This document shows positions 34,271-41,921 of a stretch of DNA of 64,000 nucleotides, piece by piece. Under the pieces are notes generated by a model, which searched no databases, had not been told where the DNA came from, and was given only the letters and a program-made list of their open reading frames with translations. The stretch's first letter is position 1. Each line of letters begins with the position of its first letter. The position numbers and the translations under genes are program-made. The DNA lies in NCBI GenBank assembly GCA_024711325.1, contig JANJTC010000004.1, forward strand, positions 1-64,000. Reading direction: 5' to 3'. The stretch comes from Bacteriovoracaceae bacterium (lineage in GTDB: Bacteria; Bdellovibrionota; Bacteriovoracia; Bacteriovoracales; Bacteriovoracaceae).

Positions 34271-34298
34271 TTGGGATTTTAGTAAGTTAGCTTATAAT
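34271..34298 (+). promoter_or_regulatory. Promoter placing the start of transcription at the grxB start codon
   Basis: TTGGGA (34271-34276), a 16-base spacer and a perfect TATAAT (34293-34298). The ATG follows six bases after the -10 box, so transcription would begin at or next to the start codon, giving a leaderless mRNA. No Shine-Dalgarno sequence is present. Confidence 0.65.
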
Positions 34299-34304
34299 AG
34301 CATA

Positions 34305-34955
34305 ATGGAATTAAAACTTTACCATTATGTTCACTGTCCTTTTTGTCTCCGCGTGCGAATGGCACTGGGGTTCCTGCAACTGCCTTATAAGTCGATTGTC
34401 CTGCCCTACAACGATGAAGAAACTCCTTTGAAATTAACGGGTACTAAAATGCTACCCATTATAGAAATCGATGGGAAGGCCATGAATGAGAGCCTGGATA
34501 TCGTGGCAAAGCTTGATAGCACAAATTCTTTGCAGTCCCAGAAGCTAGAACAGGATGCACATTTTGCGGATTTTAATCAGCTTTTAAATAAGCTTGGTAC
34601 CAATGTTCATAATCTCGCCATGCCTTACTGGATATTCACACCAGAATTTGATGAAGCTTCAAGGACCTATTTTCAAAAGAAAAAAGAGGCCAAACGGGGA
34701 CCTTTTAAAGAATTGGTGAAACAACAAGATCTATTTTTTAAGAATGTATTAATCGACCTCACTGCCTTAACTTCTGAACTTAAGCCTTTTTATCGATCGG
34801 CCAATTTCACTATCTATGATATATTACTCGCCTCGCACGTTTGGGGACTTTATGTGGTTCCGGAGTTTCAGTTTCCGGAAGCGATTCATCAATATCTCCA
34901 AAGAGTAAAAGATATCTGTCACTTTAACTATCATCAGGATTTTTGGACTTCATGA
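34305..34955 (+). CDS. grxB: Glutaredoxin 2-like (GST-fold glutaredoxin)
   Basis: A protein of about 216 residues with an N-terminal thioredoxin-fold domain and C-terminal helical GST-type domain. MELKLYHYVHCPFCLRVRMA carries the CPFC redox site, TKMLPIIEIDGKAMNESLDI the glutathione-binding cis-proline and DE/ES loop. Length and layout match E. coli Grx2. The start at 34305 is chosen because Grx2 proteins begin there; the frame is open upstream to 34239 without family similarity and over the promoter. Stop and next start overlap (ATGA). Confidence 0.88.
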   Translation: MELKLYHYVHCPFCLRVRMALGFLQLPYKSIVLPYNDEETPLKLTGTKMLPIIEIDGKAMNESLDIVAKLDSTNSLQSQKLEQDAHFADFNQLLNKLGTNVHNLAMPYWIFTPEFDEASRTYFQKKKEAKRGPFKELVKQQDLFFKNVLIDLTALTSELKPFYRSANFTIYDILLASHVWGLYVVPEFQFPEAIHQYLQRVKDICHFNYHQDFWTS

Positions 34956-35713
34956 AAGTTTCGCTCAAGATTTTAAGCCAGGGTAAAATTAGAGAACATG
35001 TTCTTTCCTCAAATGGAGCGGTGACTTTCGGTCGCGGCCGCCTGTGTGAGATCCAATTGGAAGACACCAAAGTCAGCGGCAAACACTGTCGACTGAATCT
35101 AAAAAAAGATCGTCTGGAAGTTACCGATTTAGATTCCAAAAATGGCACCTACTTAAATGGTATTCGAGTTGAACAGACGGAAGTTTTTGCAGGAGATGAA
35201 GTCCGCATCGGGGATACCCTGATCACCATGCAGGAAAATAAAATGCAAGACGAAGACGTAAAGGCCCTATCTTTCCCTGGTCCCGAGCATGACCGACTTG
35301 AATACGCCTTGAAGGCCGACTTCACTGGAGCACGCGTTCAAAATCAAATTGTGAATAAAAGAAGCCCGTCCTTGAAATTGGCCCAGATCGCCTCTCATGC
35401 CAAAGAAATTGATCTTCGGAAACGCGTTAACAGCCCGATCTTAATTTCCAAACAAGAAATCAGAAATCGCAATAAATTTCCTTCTTTTATGGCGACCCTT
35501 CTCGATGTCATAACTCTTCTTTTGGTCATGTCTTCCCCACTCTTTATTGTGGCCTCACTCCCTTCACAAATTGGCAACCAAACACGCATGCTGGTCTTAA
35601 TCGGACTGGCCATTGTCTTTGGAGGAGCGTTCATCTTTTATAATTATAAATTGTCAAAATTCACAGTGGGTGAAAAGCTGGCAGGGATTCAAAGACTTCA
35701 TTTTGAGCAGTAG
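34952..35713 (+). CDS. FHA domain - RDD membrane protein
   Basis: A 253-residue protein. The N-terminal FHA domain (about residues 3-95) has GAVTFGRGRLCEIQLEDTKV, SGKHCRLNL and DSKNGTYLNG, with the arginine, serine and asparagine that bind phosphothreonine. A linker leads to an RDD-type membrane domain with two helices (about 180-235) ending FTVGEKLAGIQRLHF, a typical RDD tail. The overlap with grxB (ATGA) sets the start; an upstream in-frame ATG at 34943 is less likely. The FHA domain implies recognition of a Ser/Thr-phosphorylated partner; no kinase of that type is in the window. Confidence 0.85.
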   Translation: MKVSLKILSQGKIREHVLSSNGAVTFGRGRLCEIQLEDTKVSGKHCRLNLKKDRLEVTDLDSKNGTYLNGIRVEQTEVFAGDEVRIGDTLITMQENKMQDEDVKALSFPGPEHDRLEYALKADFTGARVQNQIVNKRSPSLKLAQIASHAKEIDLRKRVNSPILISKQEIRNRNKFPSFMATLLDVITLLLVMSSPLFIVASLPSQIGNQTRMLVLIGLAIVFGGAFIFYNYKLSKFTVGEKLAGIQRLHFEQ

Positions 35714-35714
35714 A

Positions 35715-36296
35715 TTATTTTCTGGGTTTCCAGGATATCTCTTCGGCCCCTTTGACCTTATTTACATAACGGGCCAGCACGAAAAAATAATCAGATAATC
35801 GGTTAAGGAAAATAACACTGTTTGGTGGAAGCTCTTCCTGAGAAGTTTCGTGATATCGCAGAAGTTTTCTTTCAACGGTTCTGGCATTCGTGCGACATAG
35901 ATGGATGGACGCTGCCACAATTGAGCCACCTGGCAGGATGAAGTTTTTAAGCGGTGCCAGTTCATGATCCATCCGATCGATTTCCTGCTCTAAGTCTGAA
36001 ATGAATTCATCAGAGATTTGCGGTAATTTAAACTTATGGCGATTTTCCACTTCACAGGCAAGATTTGATCCCAGATCAAAAATCGCGGACTGAACGTGAT
36101 GAAGAAAATTCACAATTTGCTGAAACTCCAGGTCCAACGTCAACTGGGAAGCACTAAACCCCAAGCGGGAATTAAGCTCATCCAATTCCCCGTAAAGATC
36201 AATCCGTGAATCAGACTTGCGGGTTCGATTGCCACTGACAAGTCCGGTTTCACCCTGATCTCCGGTTTTGGTATAGATCCTGGACTTTTTCATCAC
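35715..36296 (-). CDS. Cob(I)alamin adenosyltransferase, PduO/MMAB type
   Basis: A 193-residue ATP:corrinoid adenosyltransferase that makes adenosylcobalamin. The N-terminal signature YTKTGDQGETGLVSGNR and DLYGELDELNSRLGF are clear; RTNARTVERKL and LNRLSDYFFVLAR mark the C-terminal helices. The start overlaps the end of icmF by 4 bases, so cofactor synthesis is coupled to the mutase that uses it. It ends one base from the convergent FHA-RDD gene. Confidence 0.95.
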   Translation of the reverse strand: MMKKSRIYTKTGDQGETGLVSGNRTRKSDSRIDLYGELDELNSRLGFSASQLTLDLEFQQIVNFLHHVQSAIFDLGSNLACEVENRHKFKLPQISDEFISDLEQEIDRMDHELAPLKNFILPGGSIVAASIHLCRTNARTVERKLLRYHETSQEELPPNSVIFLNRLSDYFFVLARYVNKVKGAEEISWKPRK

Positions 36297-39200
36297 ATAT
36301 TCCTTCTGTATCTTCCACCAACTTCGTAAAGCACTGAAGTAATCTCACCTAAGCTGCAATAACGAACGGCCGTAAGGAGCTCTTCAAAAATATTTCCACC
36401 AGTCAGAGCAGTGTTACGCAAACGCTTTAAGCACTCTCCAGAGCGGGCCTTGTTCTTTTCCTGGAAAGCATTCAGGCGTGCGATCTGATCATTTTTTTCA
36501 GCTTCGGAAGCTCGGGAAAGTTCAATTGGTTTCCACTCAGCTTGTGTTTCCGGAAGGAAAGTATTCACACCAATGATCGGAAATTCGCCCGAGTCTTTCA
36601 GCATTTCATAATACAAAGACTCTTCCTGTATTTTTCCACGCTGGTACATGGATTCCATTGAACCCAAAACCCCGCCTTTATCAGAGATTCTTTCAAACTC
36701 GGTTAAAACCGCGTCTTCAACAATATCTGCCAGTTCATCGACGATGTATGAGCCCTGAAGTGGGTTATCCGTTTTATTTAAACCGTACTCACGGTTAATG
36801 ATGAGCTGAATCGCCATGGCACGTCGGACAGATTCTTCCGTTGGAGTGGTGATCGCTTCATCATAAGCATTGGTATGAAGAGAATTACAGTTATCCGACA
36901 GGGCGAGGAATGCCTGAAGTGTGGTGCGAATATCGTTAAAATCAATTTCCTGAGCGTGCAGCGAACGGCCGGAAGTCTGAATATGATACTTTAATTTCTG
37001 AGATTTCTCAGAAGCGCCGTACTTCTCTTTCATGGTCACGGCCCAAATTTTTCGGGCCACGCGTCCCAGGACGGTGTACTCAGGATCAAGACCATTGGAG
37101 AAGAAGAAAGATAAATTCTCACAAAAGTCATCAATCGCCATACCACGGCTCAAATAATATTCCACGTAAGTGAAACCATTTGAAAGGGTCAAAGCGAGCT
37201 GAGTGATAGGATTCGCTCCCGCCTCAGCAATATGGTAGCCAGAAATAGAAACGGTGTAATAGTTTTTAATTTTATGCTTACAGAAAAACTCCTGCACATC
37301 TCCCATCATCTTGAGTGCAAACTCCAAAGAGAAAATACAAGTATTCTGGGCCTGATCTTCTTTTAAAATATCGGCCTGAACCGTACCGCGTACCTGCCGC
37401 ATGATCTCCACTGACTTCTCAAGATTTTCCTGATCAGCTTCCGGAAGAGATCGGTTAATGGCGGTGTTCATAAACATCGCAAGAATGATCGGTGCCGGAC
37501 CATTGATGGTCATTGAAACGGAAGTTGAAGGAGACGTCAGATCAAATCCCTTGTAGAGATCCATCATGTCTTCCAGCATACAAATCGAAACACCGGATTC
37601 ACCAACTTTTCCGTAAATGTCCGGACGAATGGCAGGATCTTCCCCATAAAGTGTAACTGAATCAAAGGCGGTCGAGAGGCGTTTGGCCGTATCGTTTTTA
37701 GATAAATAATGAAAACGGGCATTGGTACGTTTTGGACCACCTTCCCCTGCAAACTGGCGTTTTGGATCTTCATCGGCTCGCTTAAACGGGAAGACTCCTG
37801 TCGCAAACGGATAGAAGCCCGGAAGATTTTGGGAACGAATAAAACGCAGTTTATCTGAAGCATAGTGAAACTTAGGAAAGCCCACTTTAGAAATAGATTG
37901 CTGGGAAAGTGAGATGTACTTGGTTGGCACTTTGATATCTTTGCCACGAACCACGTAAGTGTATTCGCCCTTGGTGTACTGATCGATCATTTTATCAAAT
38001 TCAGCGATCTCTTTTAGCTCTGCTCCCAGAGTGGCCTCAAGTTCCGACTTTTTAGTCCCGAGTTCTTTACTGTCAGAGATAAGCTTGGAAGCATTCACCA
38101 AAGTTTCATACTGCTGGAGTTTTTCCACCGACTTCTTGGCAGCCTCGTTATAAGAGCGAACAGTATCTGAAATATCCCGCAGGTAATTAACACGAGAAGC
38201 TGGAATAACCGAAAGCTTCTTTTCAGAAGCGCGGTCAGAAATGATGATATCTAATTCAGCATTGTATTTAAAATCAACTGACTTAACGATTTCCTTAAAG
38301 AGTGCATTCACACCCACATCATTAAACTTAGAGGCCATGGTACCAAATACCGGAAGTTCATCATCCGTAGGACTGCCAGGATGATTGGCAAAAAGCTGTT
38401 TGTTACGACGGTACTGTTTTCTGACGTCACGAAGAGCGTCTTCCGAGCGAGGTTTTTCGAATTTATTAACTGCGATGAAGTCAGCGACTTCCAGCATTTC
38501 AATTTTTTCCAGCTGAGTAGAAGCTCCATATTCCGGAGTCATGACATAAAGTGTTTTGTTGGCCACTTTGGTGATTTCATCCGAGGCCTGGCCGATACCG
38601 GAAGTCTCCACCAAAATTAAATCAAAGTCCTGAGTCTTTAAAAACTCCACCACTTTATTAATTTCCGGAGAAAGTTCATTATGAGAATCCCGGGTGGCCA
38701 GCGACCGTACATAGAAGTTTTCATAAACGGCCGACCCCAAACGAATCCGGTCTCCTAAAAGGGCCCCTTGATTTTTTTTCTTAGTAGGATCAACTGAAAC
38801 CAAAGCGATTTTTTTATCTGAATAATAACGGTGAAAGCGCAAAAGCAGTTCATCAATTAAAGATGATTTACCCGCGCCACCGGTTCCGGTAATCCCAAAA
38901 ACCGGGATCGATTTCGCTTTTACCGTAAATGGAAATTCACGGTTGTCCTCAATATACGTAATGACCTTGGCCATTTCATAGGAAGAAAGTTTTTTGTCAG
39001 CAAGCTTTTTAAAATCCACATCATCAATCGTCGAATAGTCACACTTATTGATCATGTCATCGATAATGCCACCCAGTCCCAGTGCCGTACCATCATTCGG
39101 ATGATAAACACGGGTGATGCCACGAGATTGCAGTTCAGTAATCTCAGGCGGAGTGATCACTCCACCACCACCACCGAAAATCCGGACCGCTTTCCCACCA

Positions 39201-39454
39201 CTTTGATCCAAAAGCTCTCGCACATAAGTAAAATACTCCATGTGGCCACCCTGATAAGAACTCAGAGCAATGGCGTGAGCATCTTCCGCAATCGCCGCTT
39301 CCACCACTTCCTGGGCCGAACGGTTATGACCCAAATGGATCACTTCCACACCCTTAGACTGTAGTAGTCTTCGCATAATATTGATGGAAGCATCATGGCC
39401 ATCGAAGAGGCTGCCGGCGGTTACGAATCTTAATTTACGAGTGGTCATTGACAA
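36293..39454 (-). CDS. icmF: Fused isobutyryl-CoA mutase IcmF (B12 domain, G-protein chaperone, mutase)
   Basis: A 1053-residue adenosylcobalamin-dependent acyl-CoA mutase fusing three parts. The B12-binding domain (about 1-140) has FDGHDASINIMRR with the cobalt-ligand histidine. The MeaB-like GTPase chaperone (about 155-420) has Walker A GTGGAGKSSLIDELL, VSVDPTKKKNQGALLGDRIR and the NKFEKP specificity loop. The mutase barrel (about 510-1053) has SPSTSVSMTINGPAPIILAM and GYHIAEAGANPITQLAL. The domain order is that of IcmF, not of methylmalonyl-CoA mutase. It interconverts isobutyryl- and butyryl-CoA. Paired with its adenosyltransferase. Confidence 0.96.
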   Translation of the reverse strand: MSMTTRKLRFVTAGSLFDGHDASINIMRRLLQSKGVEVIHLGHNRSAQEVVEAAIAEDAHAIALSSYQGGHMEYFTYVRELLDQSGGKAVRIFGGGGGVITPPEITELQSRGITRVYHPNDGTALGLGGIIDDMINKCDYSTIDDVDFKKLADKKLSSYEMAKVITYIEDNREFPFTVKAKSIPVFGITGTGGAGKSSLIDELLLRFHRYYSDKKIALVSVDPTKKKNQGALLGDRIRLGSAVYENFYVRSLATRDSHNELSPEINKVVEFLKTQDFDLILVETSGIGQASDEITKVANKTLYVMTPEYGASTQLEKIEMLEVADFIAVNKFEKPRSEDALRDVRKQYRRNKQLFANHPGSPTDDELPVFGTMASKFNDVGVNALFKEIVKSVDFKYNAELDIIISDRASEKKLSVIPASRVNYLRDISDTVRSYNEAAKKSVEKLQQYETLVNASKLISDSKELGTKKSELEATLGAELKEIAEFDKMIDQYTKGEYTYVVRGKDIKVPTKYISLSQQSISKVGFPKFHYASDKLRFIRSQNLPGFYPFATGVFPFKRADEDPKRQFAGEGGPKRTNARFHYLSKNDTAKRLSTAFDSVTLYGEDPAIRPDIYGKVGESGVSICMLEDMMDLYKGFDLTSPSTSVSMTINGPAPIILAMFMNTAINRSLPEADQENLEKSVEIMRQVRGTVQADILKEDQAQNTCIFSLEFALKMMGDVQEFFCKHKIKNYYTVSISGYHIAEAGANPITQLALTLSNGFTYVEYYLSRGMAIDDFCENLSFFFSNGLDPEYTVLGRVARKIWAVTMKEKYGASEKSQKLKYHIQTSGRSLHAQEIDFNDIRTTLQAFLALSDNCNSLHTNAYDEAITTPTEESVRRAMAIQLIINREYGLNKTDNPLQGSYIVDELADIVEDAVLTEFERISDKGGVLGSMESMYQRGKIQEESLYYEMLKDSGEFPIIGVNTFLPETQAEWKPIELSRASEAEKNDQIARLNAFQEKNKARSGECLKRLRNTALTGGNIFEELLTAVRYCSLGEITSVLYEVGGRYRRNM

Positions 39455-39590
39455 ATCCCTGATTTAAATAGTATTTGTTTATTTTAGTGATTTCCGCTCC
39501 AGTATATCTGGCCGAATTCTATAAGGAAAATGCTTTATAGCTTATGGCCCTGAGTATATAATGGGGGTTCTTTGTATAAGGAATACTCTC

Positions 39591-39980
39591 ATGAGTGATG
39601 AATTAAAAGTAGAAAATCCGTTTCACACGGCCCGATTTAAGCCGCCTCGTAAAGGTAAGAAACCACCTAAACTATTGGCGATTGTTCACCAATCCGGTTG
39701 TACCGGTTGTGAAGTTTGTATTGCGGGCTGTCCGGTGGATTCCATTGAGCTGGTTCCAGGACCAGATCCTAAGAATCCAGGTTATCAGCAAATGGTTGAA
39801 ATCGATCTGGCCCGTTGTATCGGTTGCCAGAACTGTTCCCAAGACTGTCCTTGGGAGACGATCACCATGTACCAGCATGATGATGCTTTCGTTGCATGGG
39901 GTAATGAGACTCTGGCCTCGGAGCTTTATGTGGATCAATCAATATTAGAAAAAATCAAAGAAGAAGACGAAGCTGGCTAA
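39591..39980 (+). CDS. Ferredoxin-type protein with two [4Fe-4S] motifs
   Basis: A 129-residue iron-sulfur protein. Two CxxCxxCxxxC clusters are seen: SGCTGCEVCIAGCPVDSIEL and RCIGCQNCSQDCPWETI. An N-terminal basic stretch (RFKPPRKGKKPPKL) and a C-terminal acidic tail flank them. The start at 39591 is chosen because of an AAGGA site 9 bases upstream; the frame is open to 39561. A TATAAT-like box (TATATAAT) lies at about 39555. It is divergent from icmF. Likely an electron carrier; partner unknown. Confidence 0.9.
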   Translation: MSDELKVENPFHTARFKPPRKGKKPPKLLAIVHQSGCTGCEVCIAGCPVDSIELVPGPDPKNPGYQQMVEIDLARCIGCQNCSQDCPWETITMYQHDDAFVAWGNETLASELYVDQSILEKIKEEDEAG

Positions 39981-39987
39981 GCACCAA

Positions 39988-40018
39988 TCAAAAGGCTCCT
40001 TAAACGGAGCCTTTTTTT
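39988..40018 (+). terminator. Terminator after the ferredoxin gene
   Basis: Stem AAAAGGCTCC/GGAGCCTTTT with loop TTAAAC, followed by a run of T. A typical Rho-independent terminator. Confidence 0.9.
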
Positions 40019-40137
40019 TTGCTATCACAATTCAAATTTTAATCACTGCGCGCTGCTTTCAAGAGAAATTTACCCGTCTTACCTGAGAAGGTTAAGCTGA
40101 GACAATTATGGTTCTTATCAACCCTGTAGAGAATCAT

Positions 40138-40914
40138 ATGAAAAACAAAAATTTTATCCAGTCCCTGTTCTTTTTTTCCCTTTTAGCTCTTCCTCTAACA
40201 GCAGTTCAAGCTCGCGAAAAAATAGTTGGTGGCGAAAAAGTCACTGACCCAACTGAAGCTCCTTACATTGTAAGCCTAAGCGGCGTATGCGGCGGAAGTG
40301 TTATCTCTAGTAAGTGGGTGCTGACAGCTGCTCACTGTGCTGGTCACTTCTCAGAAGTCAAAGGCGGCATCCTCAATCTTAAAGAGCAAGGCGTGAGTGT
40401 TAAAGTTAAACAAGTAATCAAGCACCCTGACTACAATGCCAGCACTTTCAGCAATGACTTTGCTCTGGTTGAACTTGAAAAAGAAATCGATTTCAAAAAC
40501 ACGACCATCACTCCCGTCAGACTGGCCTCTCCGGTTTACGAAAGCCACGGGGGTATGGATCCAGGCATTGATGCCACAGTTTACGGTTTCGGAAATCTCT
40601 CAAGCTGGAGACCAAACTCAACTAAAGACTTAAACAAAGTTATCGTTCCAATCGTTTCTCACGAAGAGGCCAATGCTCCTGCTTCTTATAACGGCAAGAT
40701 TGACGATACAATGCTGCCTGCTGGATACGCTGCTGGCGGAAAAGATTCATGCCAAGGTGACAGCGGTGGCCCAATGGTTGTCTTCAACCACCGTAACCAA
40801 CCCGTTCAAGTTGGTGTCGTGAGTTGGGGCCAAGGTTGCGCTTCTCCGAATAAGTACGGAATCTACTCTAAGGTTTCCAGTGCTTATTTGTGGATCATGA
40901 AAACAGCAAAATAA
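40138..40914 (+). CDS. Secreted trypsin-like serine protease
   Basis: A 258-residue chymotrypsin-family protease (S1). A signal peptide ends at AVQA (about 25), followed by only three residues (REK) before the activation site IVGG at 29. The triad is H66 (VLTAAHCAG), D107 (SNDFALVE) and S209 (GDSGGP). Residue D203 in GKDSCQGDSGG corresponds to trypsin Asp189, so cleavage after Lys or Arg is expected. The 42-58 and 191-220 disulfides are kept; the 168-182 disulfide is missing (MLPAGY). The very short propeptide suggests easy activation. The start is ATG at 40138; an upstream in-frame ATG at 40108 is less likely. It has its own terminator. Confidence 0.95.
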   Translation: MKNKNFIQSLFFFSLLALPLTAVQAREKIVGGEKVTDPTEAPYIVSLSGVCGGSVISSKWVLTAAHCAGHFSEVKGGILNLKEQGVSVKVKQVIKHPDYNASTFSNDFALVELEKEIDFKNTTITPVRLASPVYESHGGMDPGIDATVYGFGNLSSWRPNSTKDLNKVIVPIVSHEEANAPASYNGKIDDTMLPAGYAAGGKDSCQGDSGGPMVVFNHRNQPVQVGVVSWGQGCASPNKYGIYSKVSSAYLWIMKTAK

Positions 40915-40926
40915 AAATCTTCTCGA

Positions 40927-40959
40927 TGAACCTCAGTTAAAGCTGAGGTTCATTTTTTT
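40927..40959 (+). terminator. Terminator of the trypsin gene
   Basis: Stem TGAACCTCAG/CTGAGGTTCA with loop TTAAAG, followed by eight T. A strong Rho-independent terminator. Confidence 0.9.
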
Positions 40960-41120
40960 TACTGATCACATACTTCGCCAGAGCTTTATCACCAAAACGT
41001 TTTGATTTTATTTTTTTCCTAAGCTAAAGCGTTCTTTAAGCTCACCCCGTTATTGCTGAATATTTAAAGAGATGGCAGGGATCTTGGGTGTTAAGTTAAA
41101 GTGAGGTTTATACATCTCAT

Positions 41121-41172
41121 GATAGTATCATTTGATACTATCAAACATTCCTCTGAAAGCCTGAATAGGCTT
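41121..41172. other. Two adjacent hairpins in a 370-base non-coding gap
   Basis: The stretch between the trypsin terminator and the beta-barrel gene has no credible gene. It contains a perfect inverted repeat GATAGTATCA-TT-TGATACTATC (41121-41142) and, 14 bases on, a second stem AAGCCT-GAAT-AGGCTT (41157-41172). Neither is followed by a T-run. They could be an operator and/or part of a small RNA. The structures are seen; the function is unknown. Confidence 0.4.
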
Positions 41173-41227
41173 CAATTATAAGATTCTAACGCTCTATTGC
41201 TTTCAACGTCGGAACCGCAAATTACTG

Positions 41228-41262
41228 ATAAAAAAAGGCCCACATTTTTCAATGTGGGCCTT
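41228..41262 (-). terminator. Terminator of the beta-barrel gene at 41289
   Basis: Stem AAGGCCCACATT/AATGTGGGCCTT (12 bp) with loop TTTC. On the minus strand it is followed by a run of T (the A-run at 41229-41236). It ends the minus-strand gene 41289-41855. Confidence 0.88.
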
Positions 41263-41288
41263 ATTAGACCTTAAAGGAATATAAAAAA

Positions 41289-41855
41289 TCAGATAACAAA
41301 CGGAAGCGAAACACCAATCATGATAGCACTAAAATCTGTATCACGTTCAGTTTTCGTCGCACCGATTTTATCTTCGCCATAAGTACCTTTACGGTATTCA
41401 ACGTTGATATCAACAAATGGCAAACCCGTGAAACCAACACCAAGCTTCATACCTGTTCCGTCAGAGAATTTTAAATCTTCTCTTCCAGTACCAGAATTAG
41501 TTTCTGATTCACCAATTGCTGAGAAAATATAGCCGGCATAAACGCGAAGAAGAATTGGAAATTCAAAACCTGCAAATAAGGCCCATTCACTAGTTGCTAA
41601 ATTTTCTTTAAAGTCATTATCATCAACATTCAAACTGCTTCTTAAATAGTCCACGCCTAATTGGAAACCAAGATTTTGGTAACCCAAACGACCACCCATT
41701 GAAACGCCGTTAGTTTTTTCTTCACTAGTATTGGCACCGTCAATTTCAAATTTACCCATGCTGTAACCAAGAACTGGCTCAAGCAGCAATCCTGCCTTAG
41801 CTGGGGTGATAACTAAAAATGCGAGGATCATAATAAATAGTTGCGCGATCTTCAT
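41289..41855 (-). CDS. Outer-membrane beta-barrel protein, small (OmpW/opacity type)
   Basis: A 188-residue secreted protein. A signal peptide ends near TPAKA. The mature part alternates hydrophobic and polar residues as in an eight-strand barrel (for example GGRLGYQNLGFQLGVDYLRS, WALFAGFEFPILLRVYAGYI, LKLGVGFTGLPFVDINVEYR) and ends in a hydrophobic strand with terminal ...SLPFVI. The final residue is not aromatic, which is less common. Predicted outer-membrane location; function unknown. It is monocistronic, with its own terminator. Confidence 0.82.
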   Translation of the reverse strand: MKIAQLFIMILAFLVITPAKAGLLLEPVLGYSMGKFEIDGANTSEEKTNGVSMGGRLGYQNLGFQLGVDYLRSSLNVDDNDFKENLATSEWALFAGFEFPILLRVYAGYIFSAIGESETNSGTGREDLKFSDGTGMKLGVGFTGLPFVDINVEYRKGTYGEDKIGATKTERDTDFSAIMIGVSLPFVI

Positions 41856-41921
41856 GATAAAAAGCTCCTAAAATAAAAGAGGGATACTCTATTTATTTTA
41901 GAAGCTTTCGAATTTTATGCA

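Noticed and set aside
37564..37947. Second frame on the minus strand inside icmF
   Set aside because: It is out of frame with a continuous, well-conserved IcmF sequence.
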